NCBI GenBank assembly: GCA_033558025.1
Contig: JAUCEF010000009.1
Coordinates: 1,054,001 to 1,118,000 of the forward strand
DNA length: 64,000 nucleotides
Origin: Phytophthora sp. 'mugwort'
Lineage: Eukaryota; Oomycota; Peronosporomycetes; Peronosporales; Peronosporaceae
Direction of reading: 5' to 3'
Position numbers and translations under genes: made by a program
Notes under the pieces: generated by a model
The model's input: the letters and a program-made list of their open reading frames with translations, nothing else
What the model was told of the DNA's origin: nothing
Database searches by the model: none
Shown here: piece by piece, positions 10,051 through 21,239 of the stretch
How the letters are laid out: each line of letters opens with the position of its first letter
Position numbering within the stretch: the first letter of the stretch is position 1

Positions 10051-12072
10051 GCTTAAGCCTGGCAACTCGAAGCGGGTAAAGGAAACGGCCGTCAAGACTT
10101 TCAAGACCTTTTTTGTTGTAAAAAGCGAAAATGCAGAGTTTGAATATGTTATGCGCTGCATTGAGCAGGATACTACAGGTAAATGTTTTGTGGCCGTATA
10201 AGATAAGTTTGGTATGTATTTTGCATTTAACAAGGGCAAGAACGGCAAGTCACTTGCCCGGAATACTGCAATGCAATACTACCGACAGAGTAAGATGTGG
10301 CAGTTCGAGCTCTTCCCTGTCCAACGACACATTGTGGAAGCAAAGCTACTTAGCGTGGGGAAGACGCTGGGCAGCTTCTGTATGAATCGAGACGGAAAGG
10401 TAATCAACAAGGCACCACCAAACTCAAAGAGTGATCTAAAAAAGATGATGCTGTATTTGTATCAGAATGCATGTTCCTCTAATGACTATCAAGACGCAGC
10501 GTTGCTGTGTATGCTGTGGTACCTATTTGGGCGAGCTTCGGATTTGTCGCTCGTCCGCAAGCAGAACATCTCTGTCGACGCAGCGGGGGTGTTCTTCGTC
10601 CGGTTTATTCGCATGAAGACGTCCGAAGAACAGGGGCTATCGCTGTTTCCAGACGCCGACTTCATCACATGCCCCTGCACGCGATCGCATTAGCGTTCAT
10701 CACGCAAACAGCACCGTGCGTTGCCTTGATTGACAACCTCCCCGAGATCCCGGTCCAAGCAGCTGTTACGCTGGCGCCTTCGACGCCGCTGCTGGAAGTC
10801 TTGAATCACCCCGAAGGGTTCGCTGCGCTCGAAGCCGCCGCTGCTCGAGCTCCCGCGGCTCCTGTGTCTATCGATACCACGCCGACGATATACTCCCATG
10901 TTAATCGTCACCTTGACCGCGTGGCTGATGTTGCCGGTGTCCAAGCCTCGCTTACGTCGCATTCGTCCGCCGTTGTGGTGAGCAGCACGTCAACGGATGT
11001 GGTCGACTCACAGAGCGCTGGATCTTCGACCGAGGAGCCTGGAACATGGAGACGACAAACAAGGGTTTCAATTACATTTTCAACACAAGTCGAGAAATCA
11101 CACGATTAGTAAGTCACTCAGCGGGCACGCCACGATGGCCGAGATCAAGCGTCAAAATTTGAAGCCGTTTGATGCCGAATAGCACGAGAAGTCGCCGCTG
11201 TCCAACGCTCACTGTTCGTGACCTGTTAAAAGATGGGAAGCTCCAAGTACAACCTCAGTCAGCAAGCAATCGACGTCCTCACAGCCTACATCATGTTGCA
11301 CTACCCAGCAATGAAGAAGGTCCAGCCAGATGGTCCTGCCGTCAAACGCTTGGAATCGGCTGCTTAGAATGCGGGAGCATCTGTGTGTGAGCTTCTAGCG
11401 TGGTCGTCGCACCTTGCTACCTGTAAAAATGCAAACACCAAGCCAAGCCAAGAGCACGAACAATCCAGTCCGCCAGACAAGCATCCAAGTAACGAGAGCA
11501 AAATTATCGACCATCAGTGTAATGTGATTGACCATTTACTAGAGCATATCAAGGGTAAAGATGTTCGCCTGGATATCCTAGAAGCTAAGCTGGAAGGAAA
11601 GACAGCACAAGATAAGCAAAACAAGCGTCAGCAAGAACAAGCCAAGATCCCGACAAGCCCAAACGCAGACGTACTTCTGTGGGTCGCCTTCTCCGCAACG
11701 TGGTTCGCGTGGTACGCGCAGGAGCCACCGATGTGGAAGGCTCCGATCTCGAAGCAGCAAAAGTTGGACGCCAAACTGCTAGTCGCCTTCATGAAGCTCT
11801 TCTTGGAGGACGGGTTCACGGTCGACTTGAATGCGCCGGACTACCGTGACAGCGTCCTGGCCTTGGGCCAGCGAGGGGAGGAAGCCATTCTTGCGTTCCT
11901 ATCAGCACGCAACATCAGCTCGCGCGGCTCCGGTGCAGTTCTCAAGCACTTGCGCATTCTCTACCGCTCGGGCGACCTGAATGCCAAGATCGTGCGGTAC
12001 CAACGTCTACTGTATACCGCTGTCATCGTTGACCCTGCTCCTGGATCACGTAGGATTACTAGCGGTAGTTAG
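10051..12072 (+). pseudogene. Crypton tyrosine-recombinase relic
   Basis: This is a decayed Crypton DNA transposon gene, which would encode a tyrosine recombinase. N-terminal part: 10051-10680, with an in-frame TAA at 10199-10201. The recombinase box I Arg lies in WYLFGRASDLSLVRK (near 10520-10560). After a frameshift near 10675 the box II region appears near 10945-10975 as TSHS followed in another frame by the Arg-rich RR..GE, the expected HxxR block. The downstream block WIFDRGAW..TTNKGFNYIFNT (near 11020-11085) contains the likely nucleophile Tyr. A C-terminal part (11383-12072) contains WFAWYAQEPPMW and RGSGAVLKHLR, resembling the GCR1_C-type DNA-binding region that some Cryptons carry. 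Several frameshifts and stops mean it is inactive. Termini were not found; Cryptons lack inverted repeats. Confidence 0.75.
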
Positions 12073-12255
12073 TCAGTAAGGCAGAATTAATTCATGTACG
12101 AACTCCACACTTCTCCAGCTGGCGCGGCAGAGGCAGTGGCGGCACGAAAGTGGCTGCAGCAATAGCAGGAGCGGTAACAGCAGCAGGAGCGATAGCAGCC
12201 GCAGGTGCAGCCATAGCGCGACACGACACCGCATTCATACCCATCTTGATAAGAT

Positions 12256-12325
12256 AGTGACGGCCCGAATTGAGCAGGCATCTCCAGGCCGTAGCCCAGC
12301 GCTCTTCCCATTGAGCTACGTCACT
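12256..12325 (-). tRNA. tRNA-Arg(ACG)-like sequence, pseudogene or SINE head
   Basis: On the minus strand the acceptor arms AGTGACG and CGTCACT pair fully. The D arm is GCTC-loop-GAGC after the usual TA at positions 8-9. The T arm is GCCTG-CTCAATT-CGGGC (one G-U pair). The anticodon arm CTGGG/CCTGG pairs only with two wobble pairs and has a six-base loop CTACGG instead of seven. The loop fits an ancestral CTACGGA with anticodon ACG (Arg). The one-base deletion argues against a working tRNA. It may be a tRNA pseudogene or the head of a tRNA-derived SINE, elements known from Phytophthora; the following minus-strand DNA has GCT-rich repeats but no clear tail. Confidence 0.55.
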
Positions 12326-12329
12326 GAAT

Positions 12330-13312
12330 TGCTACCCCTAATAGTGGACCCCTTCACGGAAATCTGGGGCTCGCTTTTGATTTGACAGTCTCGAGCACAC
12401 ATGTCTCTCAGGCTAGATTTGCATGGTTTTGATTAGCTGCGTTTTTCTTAAGCCCACAGGCCGTTTCAGACGATTTCCTTCACCCCATAAACTGAGGCTA
12501 GAATAGGCTTTCTACTTCCTTTCGCATCTTATGATGACTCCCCTAAGCTTAAGCAGTATGGCAGTCTGTACTGTACGCCGGACCTTCCTTGTTAGATGTA
12601 CCATTGTATGGTACAGGTCAGAGAGGTCTACTACTCGGATATTTTATGGTATGGCTGGTGGACAAAAATGCGATCCCATACAAAATCTCAGTGCAAGCGC
12701 AGGCTACAAAGGACGTTGTTATGGTCTATCATCGTGATTGGTTTTTAATTATCTTTGTTTTGACGAATAGGCGCTACCCAAATTGACCTCCTTCAAAAGT
12801 ATGTATAGCTCGGCGAAGTTGTAAAGACTGTGACAAACTGTTTTATTGTAGTCAATCTGGAAGATACTCGTACAGGTGCTAATCGAGTCATTCGTTATCA
12901 TGTACTCGTACACAATACAAGTAACCATCCAGATATTTAGTATTTTTTCACAGTAATATTGTATCTAAACTTAAAAACCGTACCTTTCGGATATTTTGAA
13001 ATCTCATTTGTTTCGATTATTCTGTTCGCTACTGCCTTCAAAATGGAAAGGATAAGTACTTTTTTACCTGCATCAATTTAATGTCAATTGTCAATTAGAA
13101 ACATGGAGTTAAACAATTAAGAACACCAATTCTTACCATGTGCAGCATTACATACTGTACTCAAAATACAAGATAAATTAGAAAATTTTACTTCGACGCG
13201 TAAAAAAGTGTTGTCCGACTGTGATTAGTTAAAATACTTTCCACAGTGAACGAACGAGAAGATTTGATAAGAGTGGTATAGGCCATAAGCTCCGTACAGA
13301 CCATATCTATCT
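12330..13312. other. AT-rich DNA, no gene seen
   Basis: Open frames are short and without motifs. The sequence is AT-rich from about 12820 to 13310. I see no repeat structure beyond simple AT bias. Confidence 0.4.
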
Positions 13313-13463
13313 GCTCAAATTTTCGTCCGTAGATGTATAGATCGGATAGCTTGGCCGACCACACCACCGCAGCACATTCATATCCGTGATGCTAAGTTTA
13401 GCGACTACTGGTGAGTCGCCTATGGGTTGATAAACGCATAGGTGATAGGCTGGTCTCCGTGAT
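13313..13463. repeat. Left arm of 151-bp inverted duplication
   Basis: This is an essentially perfect reverse-complement copy of 14182-14332, separated from it by 718 bp. The sequence belongs to the RNase H region of a gypsy pol gene, which is in sense orientation in the right arm and antisense here. Because the arm is made of internal retrotransposon coding DNA, it is a duplicated and inverted fragment and not a transposon terminus. Confidence 0.8.
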
Positions 13464-13650
13464 CTCTTCGGTCGATATGTATCACGCTCTATATGAAACG
13501 GATGGCGGGGTCCCGAGGTCCCCCATCCAAAACAAATCGGTATCGGGAATTAATTTTTTTTTTCATGGGGTGGTTGTGAAACGGATGCCGAGTGCGGAGG
13601 GATGCCGAGGGCCCTTATCATTTTTAATTCAACGTTCGGAATCAAATGAC

Positions 13651-13920
13651 ATGACGCCATGGAGGTGGTTCACAGAGTCTGAGGCCGCTACGAAAGCGGC
13701 AAAACGCGTCGGGGCGGAAGGCGACAGCGTACAAGCGGGCCGTCGTGATCCTGGTGAGGAGAGGGTGAAGCAGATACGCCAAGACTGGGACACATGGGAC
13801 ACTGGCCAAAGCGGCAAAGAGTGGCAGCAGTCGGAAGGTGTCGTGCTCCAACTTCTACAGCTAGGACTCTCGGAGCGTGTGATAAGGACGTTCATGGGAA
13901 TCCCCGATACCAGAAGATGA
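13651..13920 (+). CDS. Hypothetical helical protein
   Basis: An ATG at 13651 opens about 89 codons. The part GKEWQQSEGVVLQLLQLG and then LSERVIRTFMGI looks like a short helical bundle with a possible helix-turn-helix. The reading frame extends upstream without stop as far as the inverted duplication, but that part is low-complexity. It ends directly where a gypsy reverse-transcriptase relic begins, in an overlapping frame. I do not know the family. The protein-like composition and the context between two inverted arms suggest inserted mobile DNA and not a resident gene. Confidence 0.3.
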   Translation: MTPWRWFTESEAATKAAKRVGAEGDSVQAGRRDPGEERVKQIRQDWDTWDTGQSGKEWQQSEGVVLQLLQLGLSERVIRTFMGIPDTRR

Positions 13921-14395
13921 GAAAGAAGTAAAACGATTACGCAGTTGGCAAGACTTTACATGAGGTTCATCTCGCTTCGGTACCAAATCCGCGCAACTGA
14001 CGACACTACTAAGAAAATCAGTTCAATGGGAATGGTGAGAAAAACAACAACGAGCTTATGAGGGACTGATGAAGGTGCTAACGGAGCGCCCATATTGACG
14101 TATCCATACTACCGTGAGCCCTTCATGTTGGTTACGAACGCCTCGGCATTAGGTCTCGGGGAGCCTTAATGCAAGGCCAGGGTCACGGAGACCAGCCTAT
14201 CACCTATGCGTTTATCAACCCATAGGCGACTCACCAGTAGTCGCTAAACTTAGCATCACGGATATGAATGTGCTGCGGTGGTGTGGTCGGCCAAGCTATC
14301 CGATCTATACATCTACGGACGAAAATTTGAGCGTATCACGGGCCACAATACACCGAGTTGGTTGATGAAAAGTAAACAGTTAATCGGTACTTTTA
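13895..14395 (+). pseudogene. Ty3/gypsy RT thumb-RNase H relic
   Basis: The conserved order of a gypsy pol gene is readable: DEKEVKRLR (reverse-transcriptase thumb), then FGTKSAQLTTLL, then YEGLMKVLTERPILTYP, then FMLVTNASALGLG. The last is the start of RNase H, where the usual VTDAS has become VTNAS. After a frameshift comes AAVVWSAKLSDLYIYGRKFE. Stops and frame changes show it is dead. The last 150 bp are the right arm of the inverted duplication (14182-14332). No LTR is recognisable nearby. Confidence 0.75.
14182..14332. repeat. Right arm of 151-bp inverted duplication
   Basis: Reverse complement of 13313-13463. It sits in its original coding context within the gypsy RNase H relic, so this arm is probably the donor and the left arm the inverted copy. 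Confidence 0.8.
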
Positions 14396-14679
14396 GCTAA
14401 TTGGTACTTTAATGACCACTAGAATGTCTAGTAGTTGATGCGCATACATGGGGGGACCCGTGCATGAATTATATGGTACAAGCAGTAGATGCGGAAGGGG
14501 ATCTGCAGGAACCCCACAAGGAGTCGCATTCCTGTCGGTGGTTACTTCTTGTTCTTCTGTTCGCATCGAGGACCCGTGTTCTGACTCCACACTCCTTGGT
14601 CAAAAGCTCGAAACGCCGCTTCCGTTGTCGGGACTTTCTTCCTTATCTACTCCTTCCAATACAGGCAGAAACGCCAAAC

Positions 14680-14904
14680 TGTTGAGTCTAGGTTGTTGAT
14701 GTTAGAGACAAATGCCGAAGTGAGTAGATAAAATTACCTGAAGCTACTCTCTGTTGTCTTCTTAGCCTTTCTTGCCCCTCTGAAGTCGCTGTTCATCATC
14801 CATGGCTGTTCAGCCAATAGGAGGAGCGTTCCTGCGGTTCAGCATGGACCGTTCCGCGGACCTCTTACCGTAGTGAGCCGTGCAAGAGCGGTGCTATTAC
14901 AACA
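14680..14904 (-). repeat. Copia 1 3' LTR
   Basis: Starts TGTTGAGTC and ends TTACAACA on the plus strand. It is homologous to 19061-19257 but carries an extra GC-rich segment near 14830-14865 that is missing from the other LTR. The 5 bp before it are CAAAC. Confidence 0.88.
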
Positions 14905-15010
14905 CTCGCACTCACTGCTACGGAATGGTGACCTTGTCCTTGATGCCAGTCGCTTCACCCAGGAACTTGAATGTCTTAGTTCCCAGTCCCTTGATCAGCA
15001 TGTCCGCCAG

Positions 15011-17878
15011 TTAATGCTTCGTATCGACGTAGTCAACCTTGAGCGTTCCACGTTCCACGTGTTTCGCGGATGAAGTGGTGGCGTATATCCACATGCTTGG
15101 TCCGTGCGTGATATCCTGCATTGCTTGCCAGTGCAATATCATTTTGAATGGCTTCCCAGACAAGCGTTCCTCCCACTTGCTCGCAGCCATGTCCTTCAGC
15201 ATAGCACGCACCCATAACACCTCTTGCGTGCAAAGGCTTAGAGCCATGTACTCGGCTTCCGCAGAGCTGAGATCAACCGTCCTCTGGTACTTCGACTTGA
15301 ATACCACTGTAGCGTTCCCAATCATCACCATGACACCAGACACGGAACGTCGGTCATCAGTGTTACTGCCCCAGTCAGCATCCGTGAACGCTTCGGCAGT
15401 AACCGTACCGGAATTTCCTTGGTACACAATGCCATGCTCACGAGTCGACTTCAGGTATCGTAAAACGCGAATGGCTGCTTTCCAGTGCTGCGTTCCAGAG
15501 TTCTTGAGGAAGCGTGACAACTGCGTCACCACATATGCGATGTCCGGTCGGGTACAAGTCGTGTTGTACACCGATCAAGGAACGGCACGGTCTTGACCTC
15601 ATTTCAGCACGTTCCTCCTCCGTAGTAGGTGACAGCAACTCCGATAGCTTCACGTTGGAAGCGCATGGGTTCTCAAACATCTTTGCGTTCCGCTGACTGA
15701 AACGTTCCACCACGTCATCGATGTACCGAGTTTGCTTGATCATGAGCGTTCCAGCGTTCTTGTCATGGTCGATCGCCATGCCCAAGATAAACTTCACCGC
15801 GCCTAACTCCTTCACCTTGAAGGCGTTCTTGAGTGCCTTCTTGACTTAACAAATTTCGTCGCTCGTTTTCGCAGCGATTATCATGTCGTCCGCTTACAGG
15901 CACACCTATACGAAACCGTTCCGGGTACGCTTCACATAGACGCACTCGTCCGCATCACAGCTCATGAAACCGTTCTTCAAGAACACACGGCGAATTGTCT
16001 TGTTTTAAGCACTTGCTGCCTGCTTCACAACATAGATAACCTTCTCCAGCTTGCACAGCATGACCTGAGCGTTCTTCACACCAAATGGAACGTCCATGTA
16101 GACCAGTTCCACCAAGTCACTGTTTAGGAACGTTGTATCCGCGTCCAGCTGCTCCATCACGTAGCCGCATGCCGCACACACAGCTAGTACCACTCGAATC
16201 GAGTTCTGTTTGCCACCGGCGAGTAGGTTTCAAAGAAGTCTATTCCAAATTTTTGCTTGAACCCTTGAGCTACAAGCCAAGCCTTGTATCGGATCACTCG
16301 ACCGTTCTCGTCACGCTTCTTGGCAAACATCCACCGGCACCCAATCGGACGAGTGGCCGTTCCACGTGGAACGAGGGCCAAGTATGGTTCCTGGCGTGCG
16401 AGAAATGCGTCTGCGTCCATCGCCTGACGCTCTTCAGCTGCTTCATCACTCGCAACGGCCTCTGCATATGTGTTTGACGTGTCTGGAATGCCTTCAATAC
16501 TCGCAGCATATACCATACTGCCTCGACAAGCAAGATTTTGCGCCAATCCTGGCACGCTTCGGCGATAGGGCCCATCACTCCATTCAGACTGCTGTTCTTC
16601 ATCAGCGTCCAAACCGTTCTCTAGTAGAAACACTGGCTCCCGGGAACGTCTCGACCGCTCCGCCTCGGGGTGAAACACCAAGCGATCTTCATGGAACGCT
16701 TGTGGAGATGGATGATACTCGGTCAGTTCCTGTCCAGTTGAAGTCGGTTCTGGTGGAAGCAGTTGGGGTTGGCTAACCGCTTGCTCTGATTTCACATCGT
16801 CCATCTCGACATCCAGAACAGGTTCCTCGGCAGCTTCCATGGGTTCGTCCGTAACCGGATCACGTTCCACCGGTGGGGGGACATTTCCGTCATCATGTTC
16901 CGTAGTCACATGGATGACCGTTCCAAGCTGCGGCGACTGCGTGTCATATTACCGCCCACCTCACGCTCGTCTTGCTTGTCCGATCGTGACACCTTGCATT
17001 TGGAAGCGTCCAAGTTAAATAAACGGTATCCTTTGACGTTCTCAGCGTACCCGAGGAACATACACCGGAAACTCTTTGACTCGAGCTTCGTCCTCTTCGC
17101 ATCATCAATGTGAGCGCACCCTTGCGAACCAAAAACGCGCAAGTGGTCCATCCGGGGGGGGGGGGGGGGGGGGCTTCACCTTGAAACCCAACTCGTACGG
17201 CGTCACGTCCGGGTGTGCCGTGTTGGTGTAACGGTTGATTAGGTACACTGCTGTGGTCACAGCTTCTGCCCACTACTCCGTCGACACACCCTTGTAGTGT
17301 AGCTTGATACGTGCCTTCTCCATGATCGTACGATTCATGCGTTCCGCCACTCCATTCTGCTGAGGGATGTATGGAACGGTTCCTTGATACATGATACCGT
17401 TCCGGCGGCACATCTCTGCTACCGTCTTGTTCATGAACTCCGCTCCATTGTCTGAGCGCAGACAATTTAAGTGTTCTCTTCATTGGTTTTCATAGAACAC
17501 TTGGAACCCTTTGAGCTTGCCGGTCACCTAGCTAATTCTTCGTCATGAAATACGCTACTATATACCGTGAGTAGTCGTCCACGAGTGTCAGCACGCACTT
17601 GCCCCCCCCCCCCCTTTGAGTGCGTTTTCATAGGGCCCATCACCTCCGTGTGTACTAGTTCCAACACACGTGATGTCTTCGTCAGCGTTCTTGACCGGAA
17701 CGACGCTACGGTCAGCGTGCCCTTCATGCAGCCTCCGCACAGCATTGATACCTCGCTTCACCGCAGGCATGCCGTTCGTGGAACGCTGTGTCTCGGTCAG
17801 TGCGTCCTTGCTTGGGTGTCCCATGCGAGCGTGCCATAGCTCCCCGCACTGTCTGCCCCCGAGTACTGCACAAACCAT
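15011..17878 (-). pseudogene. Copia 1 pol (integrase, RT, RNase H), broken
   Basis: Minus-strand pol of copia 1. Integrase: LWHARMGHPSKDAL (about 17845-17800) begins the GAG-pre-integrase block; RSDNGAEF (near 17455) and QQNGVAERMNR (near 17340) carry catalytic Asp and Glu. The integrase C-terminal block follows at 17151-16906. Reverse transcriptase starts near 16420 with GCRWMFAKKRDENG and GIDFFETYSPV. The YADD active-site Tyr is replaced by a TAA stop (15894-15896). RNase H holds TDADWGSNTDDRRS (near 15380) and DLSSAEAEYMALS, ending at 15011. Two G/C homopolymers (C13 at 17602-17614 and G20 at 17154-17173) turn integrase codons into Gly and Pro tracts. Several frameshifts elsewhere. Functions are the standard retrotransposon ones; the product is not made intact. 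Confidence 0.85.
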
Positions 17879-18955
17879 GCTTCCTCTTGCTGACAGTCGA
17901 GCAGGAACGCTTTGCCTACCTTCTTCCCCATAGCAATTGCGCTACTGTCACCCCAGTTGACACACGAGGAACGCTCGAACTCTACACTCAAACCACGTTC
18001 CGCAAGTCGTCCAACTGACAGCAAGCGCCTGTCAAGTCCTGGGATGTACAAGACGTCCATCAACTTGATGCGTCTGTTGTCCAGCCCACTCAACTTCGTA
18101 GTTCCTCTTCCAGAAACGCGTAACTTCTTGCCATTCGCAATAGTCACCTCGACGCCAGTGTTCAGGGTCTCGTAGTCGAACAGGTCGGAACGGTGCGCAG
18201 ACATGTGCGACGTAGCACCACTGTCGATCAGCCAGGCGTTCAGGCGTTCCTCGCCCACGGCGAATACGGCATCATTCTCGCTGCCGCCGCTCTGGATAGG
18301 ACAGTCCCGCTTTATATGACCGAATTGGTCACACCCGAAGCACTTGCCCTTGAATCCACCACCGTTCTTCCGTGGAACGTTCCCCTTACGACCGTTCCCT
18401 CGGCCGCCTTTTAACCTTCCGTTGGCTCGGAACGCTTTCTCCAGGGTAGTGTCTTTCTTCTCCAACCGCTCATACTCTTTGACCAGCTTCTCCTCCACCT
18501 CAATCAGCGACACATCCTTAGTGTTCTCCACGATGGATGAAATCAGCTCGTACACCGAGGTAAGACAGCTCAGCAGTAGAACCAGCTCTCCGTGCCTCAT
18601 CGACGGGCTCTCCCAGCGTCTGCAACCCAACGACCAGCTCATGGAAAGCGTCCAGGTGCTTGGCCATCGTTGTTCCATTTCTATCTTGAACTCATGTGGT
18701 AGACGCCGTGTCAGGTGACGCGGTTCTGGAGCGTGGAAGGATTGTGACGTCACGCAGCGTTCCCCCGGCATGCATGGCACGCGCTGCGAACCGTATCTTG
18801 GTCTGGTGCTGTAGTTCCACTCCTTGAGCGATGATCCTGAGCGCCTTTGCGTCACTAACGAGCCATGCCTCGGTGATCTCGTTCTCGGGTTTCACGACCT
18901 CAACATGCGCCAGCAGCCCCTTCCGGGCCAGGGTCATGCGCATGTTGTACTCTCA
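17879..18955 (-). pseudogene. Copia 1 gag and protease, broken
   Basis: The gag frame starts near 18953 (MRMTLARKGLL...) and runs about 80 codons before a frameshift to the frame that carries the rest. Further on are a Lys/Arg/Gly-rich stretch and the zinc knuckle CFGCDQFGHIKRDC (CX2CX4HX4C; 18342-18301). The aspartic protease motif DSGATSH lies at about 18225-18205. Gag would package the RNA and the protease would process the polyprotein. At least one frameshift lies between the N-terminal part and the knuckle, and another follows the protease. Confidence 0.8.
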
Positions 18956-19060
18956 GTGGAAGTAGTTCTCACTCCCCAGGAGGGTTTCGGCGCGTCTCGT
19001 GGTCTTGTCTTGAGCGTTCCGGTCGGTAGCGTTCCAGTCGGAACGCTCAGGCTGTTAACC

Positions 19061-19257
19061 TGTTGAGTCGAGGTTGTTGATGTTGGAGGCAAATGCCGAA
19101 GTGAGTAGATTAAAGTTTCCTAAAGCTACACTCTGTTATCCTCCTAGCCTTCCTTTCCCTTCTGAAGTCGCTGCTCACCATCCATGGCTGTTCAGCCAAT
19201 AGGAGGAGGGGAGCCGCTAACCGTAGTGAACCGTGCAAGAGCGGTGCTATTACAACA
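19061..19257 (-). repeat. Copia 1 5' LTR
   Basis: Starts TGTTGAGTC and ends TATTACAACA on the plus strand; transcription of the element would start here and run leftward. The bases next to it on the internal side read GGTTAACAGCC in coding orientation, where a primer-binding site is expected, but they do not match the usual initiator-Met site well. CAAAC follows at 19258-19262. Confidence 0.88.
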
Positions 19258-19262
19258 CAAAC

Positions 19263-20859
19263 GTCCAGAACATCGACCGATTCGTCTTCGTCTTGTACTT
19301 AGCTCGTCCTATGACTATGTTCTCCTGGTGATTTTCGGTACAGTGATAGGACGTCATGAAACTACAGTGGACTACCGTGAATCTAACGCATTGAGCCGTG
19401 TAACGATAGGTTATCGAATCCCGCTGCTTCCTCGATCCGAGCAGGTCCAATCCATTTTTCGCGAGATTTGTGATTCCCTTGTCTAGAGGTGGATGAAAGC
19501 CCCGCCTACGTCTTCAGGTCTGAAACACGCATTACTTCTGACTCGCCGATTGTGCAGCATGCTCTACCAACCTCGTGGCCTTCGCCATGAGTTTAACCAG
19601 TTCCCAATGATATTCGGGCCAAGTTCCTATATGTGTTATCCACTCGTCCGCAGTAGCTGGTGCGTCGTGCGGAGACGCCTCCCTACCCTGATTTCATTTT
19701 GGCGAGAAGCTATTCGTCATGTGAAGTGAGCCGTTGTAGGCGTACATCACATGGAATCTAGTCATCTCAAATCTTCTGTCTCTCGTCAATATATGTGCTG
19801 ACCATATCTTTCCAGGAGCGGTGGAACCAGGCTGGCCGGTAGGATACCGGCGTCACTTGTCGTACATGTAGCATTGAGACCAGCTTTTCGATCACCTTGC
19901 CTTGCAACTTTCGCACCCCTCCATGACGACTTCCCTTACCAGTAAGGGTACCAGGACTATCCGCTCCCCGACGAACCTTGCTACATCTTTAGATGTGCGT
20001 ATTAGGGTTTCTACTGCGACAACGTATACTATACGAAAGCGAAGATGGAGAGGATTCCACGTGCCGTCATCAGTTGAGGGCCAGTAGCATACAAGGCCCA
20101 GCGGTCCCCCACATCTACATGATCCCCAAACTTCGTATCGGCGGAGCTATTTCTCTAGATTAAACCTTGTGAGCCTCATAATTTCTGGCGCTTTGGGACC
20201 AATGCTTCATTGTAATTCGCATGTAGGACATCAGGATGCAGCTGCGATTCACAGTTTTGGCACGCAAATATTGAGTCATGTGATCATTCAGTAAATACCG
20301 GGTAACACTTCCCCTCGTTCGTCTTCCCTGGGCAACGCATTTACTAGTTCACCGACTTCCGCTATGTCGGTTCCCCCATATCTATCAGTCTGCACAAGCC
20401 TTTTTTTGTACATATCGCTTCTGGTGTCGCTAAATTTAATTGTTCGTTAACTGGAATGGTTGGACATCAAGGAGTACTAGAACGGCGAGCTCGACGACGA
20501 GCTTGATGGGGATGGCGAGTAGGCATGTACAGGTGGGCGCTGCACTTTCGGTCCAAAAGATCTTACGGAATGACGATTGTTGCATTAAAGTGGGAGCCGG
20601 CCGTCCGGACAACCCCAACGAACGCACCTGAAACGATCAACCGGGGACGAGATCGTTGGCTAAGACGCGGTAGCTAGGCGGTAGGATAGACGAGGGTATA
20701 ATAGTGAGGGCGATGCACGGGCTATCTTCTGCACGCTCCTGAGTAGTAATCTAGCGGAACTCTGCCTAAATAAAGTGACGTTGAGTTACAAGGAAAAACA
20801 AAGCATAATTATGGTGTGCAGACTGAGAAGTCTGCTAAGCCGCCGGCATACGTGTGCGG
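19263..20859. other. Anonymous DNA, no supported gene
   Basis: Plus-strand open frames at 19184-19486 and 19493-19729 and others near 19900-20090 and 20440-20630 carry no motif I recognise. Composition is mixed and resembles decayed repeat DNA. I cannot assign any element here. Confidence 0.4.
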
Positions 20860-20911
20860 TGTCGGAGTGGCACCGCTCTCGCACGGTTCACTAACATATG
20901 TGGACCGCGGG
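20860..20911 (+). repeat. Copia LTR fragment
   Basis: This short stretch is the reverse complement of the end of the LTRs of copia 1 and copia 2. It shares CACCGCTCT..GCACGGTTCAC and TGTGGACCGCGGG with them. It is therefore in orientation for a plus-strand element, which agrees with the plus-strand RNase H relic that follows at 21240-22125. Confidence 0.6.
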
Positions 20912-21239
20912 AAGGGTTGTCTCGAACCGCTCCCGGATTGGATTCCGCTTGGGTGGTTCGGAGAACCCAGAGTCGGTGTTTGCACAAGCCCACGCATGAA
21001 GATAAATAAGGAAGAAAACAGGGAGTAGGCATTTAGAGAGACGTAACGGACAGGTTTAACCGGTCTAATCTACTCAATTCGGCATTGGCCTTCTAAGCAA
21101 CACATTAACTACAACACGTGGCCACTTGAGTCCCCACGAAGCTTCCTGGGTCCTCGCTTGGCACGTGGACGTCCACCGCATGATGGCCCAGGACCGACCC
21201 CTCGCTGATCTTTAGCGACATGGCGGACATGGCCAAGGT

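Larger units (their letters stand above)
14680..19257 (-). mobile_element. Copia element 1, complete with LTRs and TSD
   Basis: This is a full-length Ty1/copia retrotransposon of 4.58 kb, coded on the minus strand. It is bounded by two LTRs (TGTTG...CAACA in coding orientation) and by a perfect 5-bp target duplication CAAAC at 14675-14679 and 19258-19262. Internal order from right to left is gag, protease, integrase, reverse transcriptase, RNase H, as expected for copia. The LTRs differ clearly from each other by substitutions and an indel of about 28 bp, so the insertion is not recent. Open frames are broken many times; the element cannot move on its own. Confidence 0.92.

Noticed and set aside
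10214..10693. Host tyrosine recombinase or phage integrase
   Set aside because: Motif spacing and the C-terminal region match Crypton transposons, and the gene is frameshifted.
12087..12311. Minus-strand Cys-rich open frame (CGCYRSCCCYRSC)
   Set aside because: Cys-rich look comes from a GCT/TGC-type trinucleotide repeat next to a tRNA-like sequence; no signal peptide, so not a secreted Cys-rich effector.
15039..15596. Plus-strand open frame of 185 codons
   Set aside because: Antisense to the copia 1 RNase H domain, which is clearly the real coding strand.
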